In this document: in pieces, positions 49,939 through 59,015 of the stretch
How positions within the stretch are numbered: position 1 is the stretch's first letter
Layout: the number at the start of each line of letters is the position of its first letter
Assembly: GCF_002797815.1 (NCBI RefSeq)
Contig: NZ_PGFJ01000002.1
Span: forward strand, 1,302,001-1,366,000
Reading direction: 5' to 3'
Source of the DNA: Mucilaginibacter auburnensis
GTDB lineage: Bacteria > Bacteroidota > Bacteroidia > Sphingobacteriales > Sphingobacteriaceae
Length of the DNA: 64,000 bases
Notes under the pieces: generated by a model
What the model saw: only the letters and a program-made list of their open reading frames with translations
What the model was told of the DNA's origin: nothing
Databases searched by the model: none
Position numbers and translations under genes: made by a program

Positions 49939-51165
49939 TTGAAGTATTTAAAGGTAATAGCATTTACGCACAAACAGATTGAGCTGAAGGAGTTGGGTAA
50001 GCTGGTTATCTGTCAGGAGAGCCTGACTGATAAACTGGCCGCGGTAAAGGCTGAATTCGGTATTGCCGAAATATTTTACCTGGCTACCTGCAACCGTGTT
50101 GAGTTTGTAATGCTCACGCCTACGTTGGTTGATAAAGCATTTGCTACACGCTTTATTGAGCGCATGGATATAGGGTTATGTCCTAACCACATGGATACCT
50201 TTATTGACGCTGCCTTAATTTACGAAGACAAGGATGCCCTTAACCACCTGTTAAGAACATCATGCTCTTTAGAGAGTTTGGTTGTTGGTGAAAAAGAGAT
50301 ACTGGCCCAGCTGCGCCGGGCCTATGAGCATTGCCGCGAGGCAGGTTTAACCGGCGATGGTATGCGAATGTTTATGAGTTGTGTGGTTAAAACTGCTAAA
50401 GAGGTTTACACACATACCAACATCTCTAAAAACCCCATCTCGGTTGTTTCATTAGCTTACCGCAAATTAAATAGCCTTAAACTTTGCACCAACGCCCGCA
50501 TCCTCATCATCGGTGCAGGCGAAACCAACCAAAACATTTCTAAATACCTTCAAAAACACAAGTTCTCTAACTTCTCGGTGTTTAACCGTACGTTAGCTAA
50601 AGCCGAAAAACTGGCTGCCGACTTGAACGGCGAAGCTTATGATCTGGAAGCGTTAAAAATATACAACAAAGGTTTTGATGTGATCATTACTTGTACGTCA
50701 GCAGTTGAGCCTATCATTACACCTGAGATCTACGCTTCATTGTTAGCGGGTGAAACTACGCGCAAAACCATTGTTGACCTTGCCATACCTAATGATACTG
50801 CTCCGGAAGTATTAGAGCAGTTCCCCATTAATTTTATTGAGGTACACTCGCTTACCGAGGTTGCAAAACGTAATTTGCAGGAACGCTACCAGGAATTAGT
50901 ACATGCGGAAGCAATTATAGAGAATAACATCTGCGAATTTTTGCAACAGTTGAAACAACGCCGTATTGAACTGGCTATGCGTTGTGTACCCGAGAAAATA
51001 AAAGAAATACGCAACACTGCCATTAACAGTGTTTTTGCTGATGAAGTGCAAGGAATGGACAAGCAATCTCGTGAGGTACTGGAGCGTGTTATTAACTATA
51101 TGGAGAAAAAATATATCAGTGTACCAATGGTAATGGCTAAAGATATATTGATCAACAGTAATTAA
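49939..51165 (+). CDS. hemA: glutamyl-tRNA reductase
   Basis: 408 residues. Active-site Cys in YLATCNRVEF, SCSLESLVVGEKEILAQLRRAYE, NADPH-binding IIGAGETNQNISKYL, and a C-terminal dimerisation helix. It makes glutamate-1-semialdehyde from Glu-tRNA, the first step of the C5 haem route that feeds HemL at 18674. No ATG is in reach; the TTG at 49939 gives the usual N-terminus (KYLKVIAFTHKQIELKELG). Terminator at 51187-51215 follows. It lies apart from the main haem block by about 26 kb. Confidence 0.94.
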   Translation: MKYLKVIAFTHKQIELKELGKLVICQESLTDKLAAVKAEFGIAEIFYLATCNRVEFVMLTPTLVDKAFATRFIERMDIGLCPNHMDTFIDAALIYEDKDALNHLLRTSCSLESLVVGEKEILAQLRRAYEHCREAGLTGDGMRMFMSCVVKTAKEVYTHTNISKNPISVVSLAYRKLNSLKLCTNARILIIGAGETNQNISKYLQKHKFSNFSVFNRTLAKAEKLAADLNGEAYDLEALKIYNKGFDVIITCTSAVEPIITPEIYASLLAGETTRKTIVDLAIPNDTAPEVLEQFPINFIEVHSLTEVAKRNLQERYQELVHAEAIIENNICEFLQQLKQRRIELAMRCVPEKIKEIRNTAINSVFADEVQGMDKQSREVLERVINYMEKKYISVPMVMAKDILINSN

Positions 51166-51186
51166 TTAGCAATACAAGGTTATAGA

Positions 51187-51215
51187 GGTCCGATAGCGAA
51201 AACTACCGGACTTTT
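51187..51215 (+). terminator. terminator after hemA
   Basis: Stem GTCCG-A-TAG / CTA-C-CGGAC with one mismatch and loop CGAAAA, then TTTT. It reaches the stop codon of the convergent mqnD gene. Confidence 0.7.
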
Positions 51216-52116
51216 ATTCCGTTAAAAACAATCCCTTTTTAATTTCCGGTATTATTCCTTTTTCCAACGCTGTATCAAATAATATATTAATGGCTTTGCG
51301 GCCTTCTTCGCCAAGATCAATTGAATATTTGTTAACGTAAAGCTCTATATGCTTATACATTACTTCTTCGCTCATCTCCTGCGCGTGTTGTTTGATAAAG
51401 TCTAAGCCCGATTTTGGATTAGCAAAAGCAAATTCAACCGATTTACGCAGCACCCGGTTTATTTTATGCTGAACTTCAGCCGGTAAATTCCGGTTGGCAA
51501 CTATGCCGCCAAGAGGTATGGCGCAGCCGGTTTTTTTCTCCCAAAAATCGCCCAGATCAATAAATTTCTTTAAACCTCTGTTTTGATAGGTAAACCTGTT
51601 CTCGTGAATAATGAGGCCGAAGTCTATCTCATCTTTCAATAATGCATCCTCAATACCTGAGAAAACCATTTCAATTTTATGCTGAGCATCAGGCAACAAT
51701 AAACTTAATAAGAAATTAGCGGTGGTATACTTACCGGGTATTCCTATTCTTAATTTAGATATCACTTCCGTTAGATCAACGGTAAATCCCTCTCCATCTT
51801 CTCCCTTTATGATCTCTTTAGGAGAATTATCAATAAATCTGTCAATAGGTGGTTTAAATATTAGCAATGGCCCTACACCAAAGCCCAATGCGCTGCCGGC
51901 ATCTAACAGCACATATTGATCTGCCACATAGGCAAAAGCGTGATAGCTTAATTTGGTAATATCCAGTTCTCCGCGGAAAGCTTTTTGATTAAGCGTTTCC
52001 ACATCATCATAAAATACTTCAAACTCCAGGCCTTCGGTGTCTATTTTATGGTGAATGAGGGCATCGAAAATAAACGTATCATTAGGGCAAGGCGAAAAAC
52101 CGAGTGTTAATTTCAT
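51214..52116 (-). CDS. mqnD: 1,4-dihydroxy-6-naphthoate synthase
   Basis: 300 residues of the periplasmic-binding-protein-like MqnA/MqnD family: LTLGFSPCPNDTFIFDALIH, ITKLSYHAFAYV, GFGVGPLLI, and GIPGKYTTANFLLSLLL. MqnD opens cyclic dehypoxanthinyl futalosine to 1,4-dihydroxy-6-naphthoate in the futalosine route to menaquinone. The SPCPNDTF and DxxxxKxS/T positions match MqnD rather than MqnA. mqnB lies upstream on the same strand across a 73-base repeat gap; mqnA, mqnC and mqnE are not in the window. Confidence 0.92.
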   Translation of the reverse strand: MKLTLGFSPCPNDTFIFDALIHHKIDTEGLEFEVFYDDVETLNQKAFRGELDITKLSYHAFAYVADQYVLLDAGSALGFGVGPLLIFKPPIDRFIDNSPKEIIKGEDGEGFTVDLTEVISKLRIGIPGKYTTANFLLSLLLPDAQHKIEMVFSGIEDALLKDEIDFGLIIHENRFTYQNRGLKKFIDLGDFWEKKTGCAIPLGGIVANRNLPAEVQHKINRVLRKSVEFAFANPKSGLDFIKQHAQEMSEEVMYKHIELYVNKYSIDLGEEGRKAINILFDTALEKGIIPEIKKGLFLTE

Positions 52117-52189
52117 GATGGTAGAGATTAGTGATTAGTGACCAGTGATTAGTAATATTCGCTAATTCACTCACCCGCTAATTCACTCA
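52117..52189. repeat. GATTAGTGA / GTGAATTAG word element filling mqnB-mqnD gap
   Basis: On the minus strand, right after mqnB TAA: TGAGTGAATTAGCGGG, TGAGTGAATTAGCG, then AATATT, then ACTAATCACTGG, TCACTAATCACTAATC, ending 9 bases before the mqnD ATG. The two halves are diverged inverted copies. Confidence 0.6.
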
Positions 52190-52852
52190 TTATAGTTGTC
52201 TGATCAAATCCAGCGCAAATGTATTCAGATTTTTTACAGCAAGCCCTATCTGCCAGTTATCGCGGTTACGTTTTTCAACATAATTTGACACAGCCCTGAT
52301 CTGCACACCCGGCACCTTGAGTTGATGACAGGCATAAAAAAATGCCGCGCCTTCCATACTTTCCAGCTGCGGATTGAGTCGCACGGCTACAGCTGCAATT
52401 GAATCTTCGTTACCATGCACTCTATTTACCGTAATAGCCGTAGCTTTTAAAGTATCCATTTTAAGAATGAATTGATCAATACTGCTGGTTGGCGTAAATA
52501 TACCTGCGCCCAAACCCAATTGCTCAATGCTGATGAAGCGGGTGTCGTCTTCAGCACCTAATTCAGCAAAGGTATCTTTGGTTATCTCGGCAACGCTGCC
52601 TAAAGGAATGTTACGGTCAAAGCTGCCTGCAATACCCAGGTTAATTACCAGGTTGTATACGTTGTGCGGTAAATGCCGACCCAACGCAAAAGCAGTTGGC
52701 ACCATGCCCGCGCCGGTTATCAATACTGAGCAGTTAGCTACCGATGCATGACGCGGTAAAAACAGATCAGGCTCATCTTTGCGCTGCAAACCCAGCGCTT
52801 CAATTAAAGGCTCCACTTCCGGTTGTGTTGCAGCTACTATTAAAATGCGCAT
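52190..52852 (-). CDS. mqnB: futalosine hydrolase
   Basis: 220 residues of the nucleoside-phosphorylase/5'-methylthioadenosine-nucleosidase fold: ILIVAATQPEVEPLIEAL, VLITGAGMVPTAFALGRHL, LVINLGIAGSF, MEGAAFFYACHQLKVP and the catalytic-loop VRAVSNYVEKRN-like IRAVSNYVEKRNRDNW. It cleaves futalosine, releasing hypoxanthine and dehypoxanthinyl futalosine, for menaquinone synthesis. mqnD follows on the same strand, so the pair defines the futalosine route here. Confidence 0.92.
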   Translation of the reverse strand: MRILIVAATQPEVEPLIEALGLQRKDEPDLFLPRHASVANCSVLITGAGMVPTAFALGRHLPHNVYNLVINLGIAGSFDRNIPLGSVAEITKDTFAELGAEDDTRFISIEQLGLGAGIFTPTSSIDQFILKMDTLKATAITVNRVHGNEDSIAAVAVRLNPQLESMEGAAFFYACHQLKVPGVQIRAVSNYVEKRNRDNWQIGLAVKNLNTFALDLIRQL

Positions 52853-52996
52853 ACGCTTGTTTTTATGCTAATATAAGTGTTTACTGTGTTAGTTTGTTAT
52901 TGTTGCAGTAGCAGGAGCAATTAAATTACACTCAAAAAATGACTGCAACTTAGCACTGCAACTGCTACTAAAACAAAAACGCCAAGGCAAAAGTTG

Positions 52997-53004
52997 TATA
53001 TTTG
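52997..53004 (+). promoter_or_regulatory. -7 box for the 6-pyruvoyl-tetrahydropterin synthase gene
   Basis: TATATTTG, a perfect TAnnTTTG match, 14 bases before the ATG. No clear -33 element is visible. Confidence 0.4.
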
Positions 53005-53018
53005 CACCCATTAAAATT

Positions 53019-53438
53019 ATGATGATACACGTAACGCGCAGAGAACATTTTAATGCCGCACACCGCATGTACCGTGAGGAGTGGAGCGCAGAAAAAAATG
53101 CCGAAGTTTTTGGCAAATGCGCTAACCCCAACTGGCACGGACATAACTACAACTTATTTGTTACCGTTAAAGGAGAAATTACCCATGCCACCGGCTATTT
53201 AATTGACCTGAAAGAGCTCAAAGAGATCATTAACGAACATGTTATTGAAAAACTTGATCATAAAAACCTTAACATGGATGTTGATTTTATGAAAGGTAAA
53301 ATGGCATCAACAGAGTTGCTTTGCATAGAGATATTCAATCAGCTTAAAGGGCCTATTGAAGCTTATGAAGGTGTGTTTTTGCACTCGGTTAGGTTATTTG
53401 AGACCGAAAACAATTCGGCTGAATATTTTGGCGACTAA
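53019..53438 (+). CDS. 6-pyruvoyl-tetrahydropterin synthase / QueD family
   Basis: 139 residues. Zinc His residues in EHFNAAHRMY and NWHGHNYNLFVTVKG, catalytic Cys in FGKCANPN, and a C-terminal Glu in SVRLFETENNSAEY. The family makes 6-carboxy-5,6,7,8-tetrahydropterin (QueD, queuosine) or 6-pyruvoyl-tetrahydropterin. folE, which makes the common substrate dihydroneopterin triphosphate, follows after 9 bases, so the two form a unit. Without queE/queC nearby, which of the two reactions is used is open. Confidence 0.9.
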   Translation: MMIHVTRREHFNAAHRMYREEWSAEKNAEVFGKCANPNWHGHNYNLFVTVKGEITHATGYLIDLKELKEIINEHVIEKLDHKNLNMDVDFMKGKMASTELLCIEIFNQLKGPIEAYEGVFLHSVRLFETENNSAEYFGD

Positions 53439-53447
53439 TTCCGCAAA

Positions 53448-54086
53448 ATGAGCGATATAAACAATATCCCCGACAGGGATGATGACATTTACGGCTACGA
53501 AAAAATAGACCGTTACAACCCCGAACTGATAGCCAGTTTATCAGGTCATTATAAAGAGATCCTGAAACAATTAGGTGAGCATCCGGAGCGTGAAGGCTTG
53601 TTAAAAACGCCCGAGCGTGTGGCTAAAGCTATGCTCTACCTTACCCAGGGCTACGACCTTGATGCAAGGCAAATCCTTAACTCGGCTTTATTTAAAGAAG
53701 AGTATAGCCAGATGGTGGTGGTAAAAGACATTGAAGTTTATTCTATGTGCGAACACCACATGCTGCCATTCTTCGGCAAGGCACACATTGCTTATATACC
53801 AAACGGTTATGTAGTAGGGCTAAGCAAGATCCCTCGCGTGGTTGATGTTTACTCGCGGCGTTTGCAGGTGCAGGAACGCCTCACCAACGAGATACGTGAT
53901 TGCATACAGGAAACCCTGAAGCCAATTGGCGTGGGCGTAGTAATTGAGTGCCGTCACCTGTGCATGTGCATGCGCGGTGTGCAAAAACAAAACTCGGTTA
54001 CCACCACATCGGCATTTACCGGCGGCTTTTTACAGGAAAAAACAAGAGCGGAGTTTCTTAACTTAATTTCACAGAAACTGAGTTAA
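53448..54086 (+). CDS. folE: GTP cyclohydrolase I
   Basis: 212 residues: [27 protein letters not shown], zinc ligands in [22 protein letters not shown] and a second Cys/His in [19 protein letters not shown]. It makes 7,8-dihydroneopterin triphosphate from GTP, the first step of folate and pterin pathways. It follows the QueD-like gene by 9 bases. Its TAA is immediately followed by a C5/G5 palindrome, and the next gene (fabD) starts where that palindrome ends. Confidence 0.95.
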   Translation: MSDINNIPDRDDDIYGYEKIDRYNPELIASLSGHYKEILKQLGEHPEREGLLKTPERVAKAMLYLTQGYDLDARQILNSALFKEEYSQMVVVKDIEVYSMCEHHMLPFFGKAHIAYIPNGYVVGLSKIPRVVDVYSRRLQVQERLTNEIRDCIQETLKPIGVGVVIECRHLCMCMRGVQKQNSVTTTSAFTGGFLQEKTRAEFLNLISQKLS

Positions 54087-54182
54087 GCCCCCCCGCCCCC
54101 CTGAATGGGGAGTTACCGGGCAATAATTATAAACTGATTAATAACTTTAAAACTAAATTCCCCCTTTAGGGGGTTAGGGGGC
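54087..54182. repeat. C5/G5 long palindrome filling folE-fabD gap
   Basis: 96 bases on the plus strand: folE TAA, then G-C7-G-C6-TGAATG4, an AT-rich centre of about 45 bases, then ATTC5-TTTA-G5-TTA-G5-C, then the fabD ATG. Same end-to-end layout as the haem-block elements, opposite orientation in the chromosome. Confidence 0.8.
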
Positions 54183-55070
54183 ATGAAAGCATACATTTTT
54201 CCGGGCCAGGGCGCCCAGTTTGTAGGTATGGGCAAGGACCTGTACGACACATCAGAAAAAGCACGCGAATTATTTGAGCAGGCTAATAACATATTAGGTT
54301 TCCGCATTACTGATGTTATGTTTAACGGTACTGACGAAGACCTTAAGCAAACCAACGTAACACAGCCTGCTATATTTTTACACTCTGTTATATTGGCCAA
54401 AGTACTTGGCGACGACTTTAAACCCGAAATGGTTGCAGGTCACTCATTGGGCGAGTTTTCAGCTTTAGTAGCTGCCAACGCATTGTCATTTGAAGATGGA
54501 CTGCGTTTGGTTGCTTCGCGCGCTAACGCCATGCAAAAAGCCTGCGAATTACAGCCATCAACTATGGCCGCTATATTAGGCCTGGACGATTTTACCGTTG
54601 AAGATATTTGCCAGCGTGTAAGCGATGTAGTTGTTCCGGCTAACTATAATTGTCCGGGTCAACTGGTTATATCTGGTACCATCGCCGGTGTTGACAAAGC
54701 TTGCGAATTGATGACCGAAGCAGGCGCCAAACGTGCCATCAAATTAAATGTGGGTGGCGCTTTCCACTCGCCGTTAATGGAATCAGCTCGTGTTGAGTTG
54801 GAGCATGCCATTGTAAATACCACCATTAATGAGCCGGTATGCCCGGTTTATCAAAACATTGATGCCAAACCGTACACACATCCGGAGCAGATAAAACATA
54901 ACCTTATTGCGCAATTAACCGGCGCTGTGCGCTGGACGCAAACTGTAATGCACATGCTTGAAAATGGTGCTACCCATTTTACCGAGGTTGGACCAGGCAA
55001 CGTTTTGCAGGGACTGGTTAAAAAAGTAAACCGGCAAATTGCTACCGAAAGCGCCCAGATACAACAATAA
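54183..55070 (+). CDS. fabD: malonyl-CoA:ACP transacylase
   Basis: 295 residues: FPGQGAQFVGMGKDLY, nucleophile VAGHSLGEFSALVAA with catalytic Ser, VASRANAMQKACE, GGAFHSPLM with catalytic His, and VGPGNVLQGLV. It loads malonyl groups on ACP for fatty acid synthesis. The gene is isolated from other fab genes. The repeat element occupies the ribosome-binding region right up to its ATG. A strong terminator follows. Confidence 0.95.
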   Translation: MKAYIFPGQGAQFVGMGKDLYDTSEKARELFEQANNILGFRITDVMFNGTDEDLKQTNVTQPAIFLHSVILAKVLGDDFKPEMVAGHSLGEFSALVAANALSFEDGLRLVASRANAMQKACELQPSTMAAILGLDDFTVEDICQRVSDVVVPANYNCPGQLVISGTIAGVDKACELMTEAGAKRAIKLNVGGAFHSPLMESARVELEHAIVNTTINEPVCPVYQNIDAKPYTHPEQIKHNLIAQLTGAVRWTQTVMHMLENGATHFTEVGPGNVLQGLVKKVNRQIATESAQIQQ

Positions 55071-55079
55071 AAAATAAAG

Positions 55080-55107
55080 AAGCCGCAAACTAAAGCGGCT
55101 TTTTTTT
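55080..55107 (+). terminator. intrinsic terminator after fabD
   Basis: Perfect stem AAGCCGC / GCGGCTT with an 8-base loop, followed by eight T residues. Confidence 0.9.
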
Positions 55108-55148
55108 ATTTAAGTGTGTAAGTTTACATAAAATCACTTTTCTATCAC

Positions 55149-58100
55149 TTGAGCTATTCCGGTAAAATACGTTTGATGCTATTCCTGTTGGCGGGCAGCT
55201 TGCTGCTCACAGCTTTAATTGTTCACAAAACTTACACCGCAGAGGCGGGCATGCGCGAAAGCGCCAAAGAACTGGAAAGAAATCTTCATAAAAAAGAAAG
55301 TTACATTTACAGTCTTATTCAAGACAAAGCGGCTTTAAACCAGTTTAAAAGCATAGGCGGAAAAGAAAAAGGCGGGCTTAGGTTGATCAATGAAGTTACC
55401 GCGACAAATGGCATCAATTTTATTATCGCTAAAAATAATACCGTTACCTTTTGGAGCGGTATTGAAGTTATTCCGCATAATATAAATAACTTAAAAGAGG
55501 GCGTTTCATTTATACACGGCCAAAATGGTTATTACGAAGCCATAAAAAAAAGCGAAGGAACTTTCGCGCTTGTGTTTTTTATTCCCATAAAAAACACCTA
55601 TGTTTTTGAAAACCCGTATCTGCAAAACACGTTTAACAGCGAGCTTACTCAGGACAATAATATTACCATTGCCGACTTTACCGACAATAAAGACATTTAT
55701 GAGGTACATGATGTTAATAATCATTACCTTTTTTCAGTTAAGGCAGTATCGGGCAAGATCAATTCGCGTTTTTATTATACCGAACTAACACTTTGGTTTT
55801 TGGCATTTATGGTGGCCGGCATTTTTGTCCAAAACTCCTGCAACTACATAGCACGAAAGGGCCTGCCCTTTTTATCGCTTACCATACTGGCTACATTTAT
55901 TATAGGGATCAGGTCAATCAATCTCATTTATCACTGGCCGGATATAACAAGCAATTTAAAGCTGTTTGATATTAAGCTTTTTACCGATGGCATTATTGTA
56001 CCCTCTTTAGGCGACCTTTGTATAAACATACTGGCGCTGTGCTGGTTCGTCATATTCCTGTATCATATAAGGCAAAAACTGCTTCAGTTTATCCCTGGCG
56101 CATTTTCATCATACGCTATTTTTGTAAGTTGCTTTGCTGTTCTGGTAATCATTTCAACGGTATTGTACAACCTCTTTGCTGATCTGGTTATTCAATCAAA
56201 CATAAGTTTTGATGTAAGCAACGTACTTAACCTATCCGTTTATAGTGGTTATGGCCTGCTCATGTTGTGCTTCAGCTTTTTAACATTCTGCCTGTTGGTT
56301 GAAGTTCTTTTAGTTGTTTGTGTGCAGTTGCCTATACCTACAAAGCAACAGCTTATTTTATTTATAGCTGGCATTGCCTTGTGCACACTCGGCTGGTACA
56401 TAGAGTACAGGCAAGTAAGTGTATTTTATGTGCTTTGGGCAGCTATAGTTATTGTGCGTGGTTATGCATATTTCTGCGAGCATGGCGTATTGAGTTACCG
56501 CTCACTGGCTGCACTTGTATTTATATGCTCATTCATTTCGGCAATTTCTCTAACCTCATTTCAAAAGGTAAAAGAACGGGCAACCAGGCAACTGCTTATT
56601 AAAAATTTAAGAACGCCAGATGATGCTATAGCCGATAGCTATTTTAAAAAAATTGAAAATAAAATTATTACAGACAGGATCATAACCGACTACTTTACGA
56701 CTGATAAACCCGGGGATGAGCACATCAAAAATTATTTACAAAAGCGTTATTTTGATGGATACCTGTCAAAATTTGATCTGAAGATACACACGTTTGACCA
56801 TCTTGATAAGCCATTAAGCGGTAATGAAAATTACTCGTTTAATATTTTTGCGCTGATGGTTGAATACGGATCATTTAAGGTTTCTGATTTCTTTTACAGG
56901 CAAACCACCTTTGGGTTGCTCAGTTATTTTGCCATTCTGCCAGTTAAAAAAGATGGCGAAACAGTGGGCAAAATTGTTGTGGAACTCGGTTCAAATACCT
57001 TGCATAATACAGATTACTTCCCTGCTTTGTTAGCTGACGGGCCAATAACCACTGAAAATAATTTTAAAGACTACTCATACGCTTTTTATTCAGATAATAA
57101 GTTAACCTCGCAGGCCGGAAATTATGTATATAATCTCATCAACGATCCTACTTCTGAAGCGGGCTTTAACGGCATTACCGGGGATGCTATCTTTAAACAA
57201 TCAAATGTGTTTAATAATATATGGTATGATCCGGTTGAAAGTTACAGCCATCTAATATTTAAGCCTAACGACAGAAGCCTGATTGTAGCCAGCAAAATTG
57301 AACGCCCTATATTCAATATTATAACCTCGCTTACTTTCTTTTTCATCATTTTATTGGTGTTTGGAGCATTGGTAATGGCATTTGTATGGGCATGGACACG
57401 TATCAAAATATTAACCATTACCAATAACCGCATAAAATGGGGGGTGCGCCTCAATTTTGATAAGGTACTTTATAAAACCCGCATCCAGGTTTCAATGGTA
57501 TCGGCCGTTGTTGTAACATTGATATTGGTTGGCGCGGTTACCTACGCTTCTATCAGCACACAGTATCAAAGCCAGCAGGAAAAAACTATCAGGGATAAAA
57601 TTGTGCGTATTGCCAATACCATAGAGAACGCCCGCGGCGAATACATTAGCGATAACAACGAGACAGCACAAATAGCGCTTGATGAGCTGGCAGAATCGTA
57701 CGCTGCCGACCTTACCATTTTTGACGCGAAAGGAAATGTTAAGGTAACCACGCAACCCCGAATTTACGAAGCCGGCTTGGTTGCTGGTAAAATGGATGCG
57801 CGCTCATTTATACACCTTAGTAAGTTGCAACGCTCTGAATATATTAATGAGGAAAGGATAGGTGAGCTGCGATATAAAGCGGTTTATGCTTCCATAAGAA
57901 ATACCAACAAGAACGAAACGATAGCTTATTTACAGTTACCCTATTTTTCAAATGAAGCCGACTATCGTGAACGCATAGGTACATTACTCAACGTAATGAT
58001 CAATATTTACGCGTTAATTTTTATAGCGATAGGCTTGTTCGCAGTTATTATTGCAAGGCAGATAACATATCCGCTGAACTTTATTCAGCAGAGTTTAAGT

Positions 58101-58901
58101 AAAACCATTTACGGCCAGAAAATTGAGCCTATTCAATGGCACCGGGATGATGAGATTGGCGCATTAATAACTGAATACAACAAAATGATAGCCGCGCTTG
58201 AGCAAAGCGCATTAAAACTGGCACAATCTGAGCGAGAGAGCGCGTGGCGGGAAATGGCAAAGCAGGTTGCGCACGAGATCAAAAATCCGTTAACGCCACT
58301 TAAATTAGGCTTACAGTTGCTTGAAAAATCATGGCGGGAGAAAGATCCGCGCTTTGACCAGAAGTTTGAGCGTTTCAGTAAATCATTCGTTGAGCAGATT
58401 GAGAGTTTATCCTCCATTGCATCTGAGTTTTCGGCCTTTGCCAAAATGCCTGATACGCGTTTGGATAAGTTCAATGTTTTTGACGTGATCAACCAGGCGG
58501 TTATCATTTTTAAACAAATGGATAACTTCACCATAAAATACAATGCATCCGAACGGCCATTTATTATTAATGCCGACCGCGACCAGTTGCTGCGTTGTTT
58601 CAATAACCTGCTGAAAAATGCTATTGAAGCAACCCCTCCGGAAAGAGCCGGCGTTATTGACATAAGCTATGAAACCAGCGAAAAAAATATACTCTTCACC
58701 ATAAAAGATAATGGTAACGGTATACCCGAAAATATGCGCGAAAAAATATTTGAACCTAACTTCACCACCAAAAGTTCGGGTACGGGTTTAGGCCTCGCCT
58801 TTGTAAAAAATTCGATTGAAAACGCGGGCGGCAAAGTTTGGTTTGAAACAAAAACAGGCGAAGGAACCTCATTTTACCTTAACTTTCCAAAAGCTGGTTA
58901 A
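55149..58901 (+). CDS. very large NtrY-like sensor histidine kinase
   Basis: 1250 residues. One N-terminal helix (about 9-26) and an extracytoplasmic domain of about 185 residues are followed by a block of about eight membrane helices (212-472). A second sensor region (about 473-720), a helix pair (about 720-750 and 780-801), another extracytoplasmic part, a last helix (951-972), a HAMP domain and the kinase core come next. HisKA shows QVAHEIKNPLTPLKLG (His1042), the NtrY-type variant. HATPase has NLLKNAIEAT, DNGNGIP and GTGLGLAFV. TTG at 55149 is chosen; ATG 55176 is an alternative. No response regulator is adjacent. Confidence 0.87.
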   Translation: MSYSGKIRLMLFLLAGSLLLTALIVHKTYTAEAGMRESAKELERNLHKKESYIYSLIQDKAALNQFKSIGGKEKGGLRLINEVTATNGINFIIAKNNTVTFWSGIEVIPHNINNLKEGVSFIHGQNGYYEAIKKSEGTFALVFFIPIKNTYVFENPYLQNTFNSELTQDNNITIADFTDNKDIYEVHDVNNHYLFSVKAVSGKINSRFYYTELTLWFLAFMVAGIFVQNSCNYIARKGLPFLSLTILATFIIGIRSINLIYHWPDITSNLKLFDIKLFTDGIIVPSLGDLCINILALCWFVIFLYHIRQKLLQFIPGAFSSYAIFVSCFAVLVIISTVLYNLFADLVIQSNISFDVSNVLNLSVYSGYGLLMLCFSFLTFCLLVEVLLVVCVQLPIPTKQQLILFIAGIALCTLGWYIEYRQVSVFYVLWAAIVIVRGYAYFCEHGVLSYRSLAALVFICSFISAISLTSFQKVKERATRQLLIKNLRTPDDAIADSYFKKIENKIITDRIITDYFTTDKPGDEHIKNYLQKRYFDGYLSKFDLKIHTFDHLDKPLSGNENYSFNIFALMVEYGSFKVSDFFYRQTTFGLLSYFAILPVKKDGETVGKIVVELGSNTLHNTDYFPALLADGPITTENNFKDYSYAFYSDNKLTSQAGNYVYNLINDPTSEAGFNGITGDAIFKQSNVFNNIWYDPVESYSHLIFKPNDRSLIVASKIERPIFNIITSLTFFFIILLVFGALVMAFVWAWTRIKILTITNNRIKWGVRLNFDKVLYKTRIQVSMVSAVVVTLILVGAVTYASISTQYQSQQEKTIRDKIVRIANTIENARGEYISDNNETAQIALDELAESYAADLTIFDAKGNVKVTTQPRIYEAGLVAGKMDARSFIHLSKLQRSEYINEERIGELRYKAVYASIRNTNKNETIAYLQLPYFSNEADYRERIGTLLNVMINIYALIFIAIGLFAVIIARQITYPLNFIQQSLSKTIYGQKIEPIQWHRDDEIGALITEYNKMIAALEQSALKLAQSERESAWREMAKQVAHEIKNPLTPLKLGLQLLEKSWREKDPRFDQKFERFSKSFVEQIESLSSIASEFSAFAKMPDTRLDKFNVFDVINQAVIIFKQMDNFTIKYNASERPFIINADRDQLLRCFNNLLKNAIEATPPERAGVIDISYETSEKNILFTIKDNGNGIPENMREKIFEPNFTTKSSGTGLGLAFVKNSIENAGGKVWFETKTGEGTSFYLNFPKAG

Positions 58902-58965
58902 TATTTGCGCCGGCTCTTATATATAAACCATTGTTTTACAACAACCTTTGTATAACATTAAGTAG

Positions 58966-58973
58966 TATATTTG
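58966..58973 (+). promoter_or_regulatory. -7 box for secreted TPR-like gene
   Basis: TATATTTG, perfect match, 42 bases before the ATG at 59016. A TTTG lies 15 bases upstream (58947-58950), closer than the usual 19. Confidence 0.4.
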
Positions 58974-59015
58974 CGTTATAAGCAATTTGATTTAAAAGCT
59001 ACATAAATTATTTTA

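Noticed and set aside
53019..54086. Full queuosine operon
   Set aside because: Only a QueD/PTPS homologue and folE are present. queC, queE and queF are not next to them, so the pathway assignment is left open.
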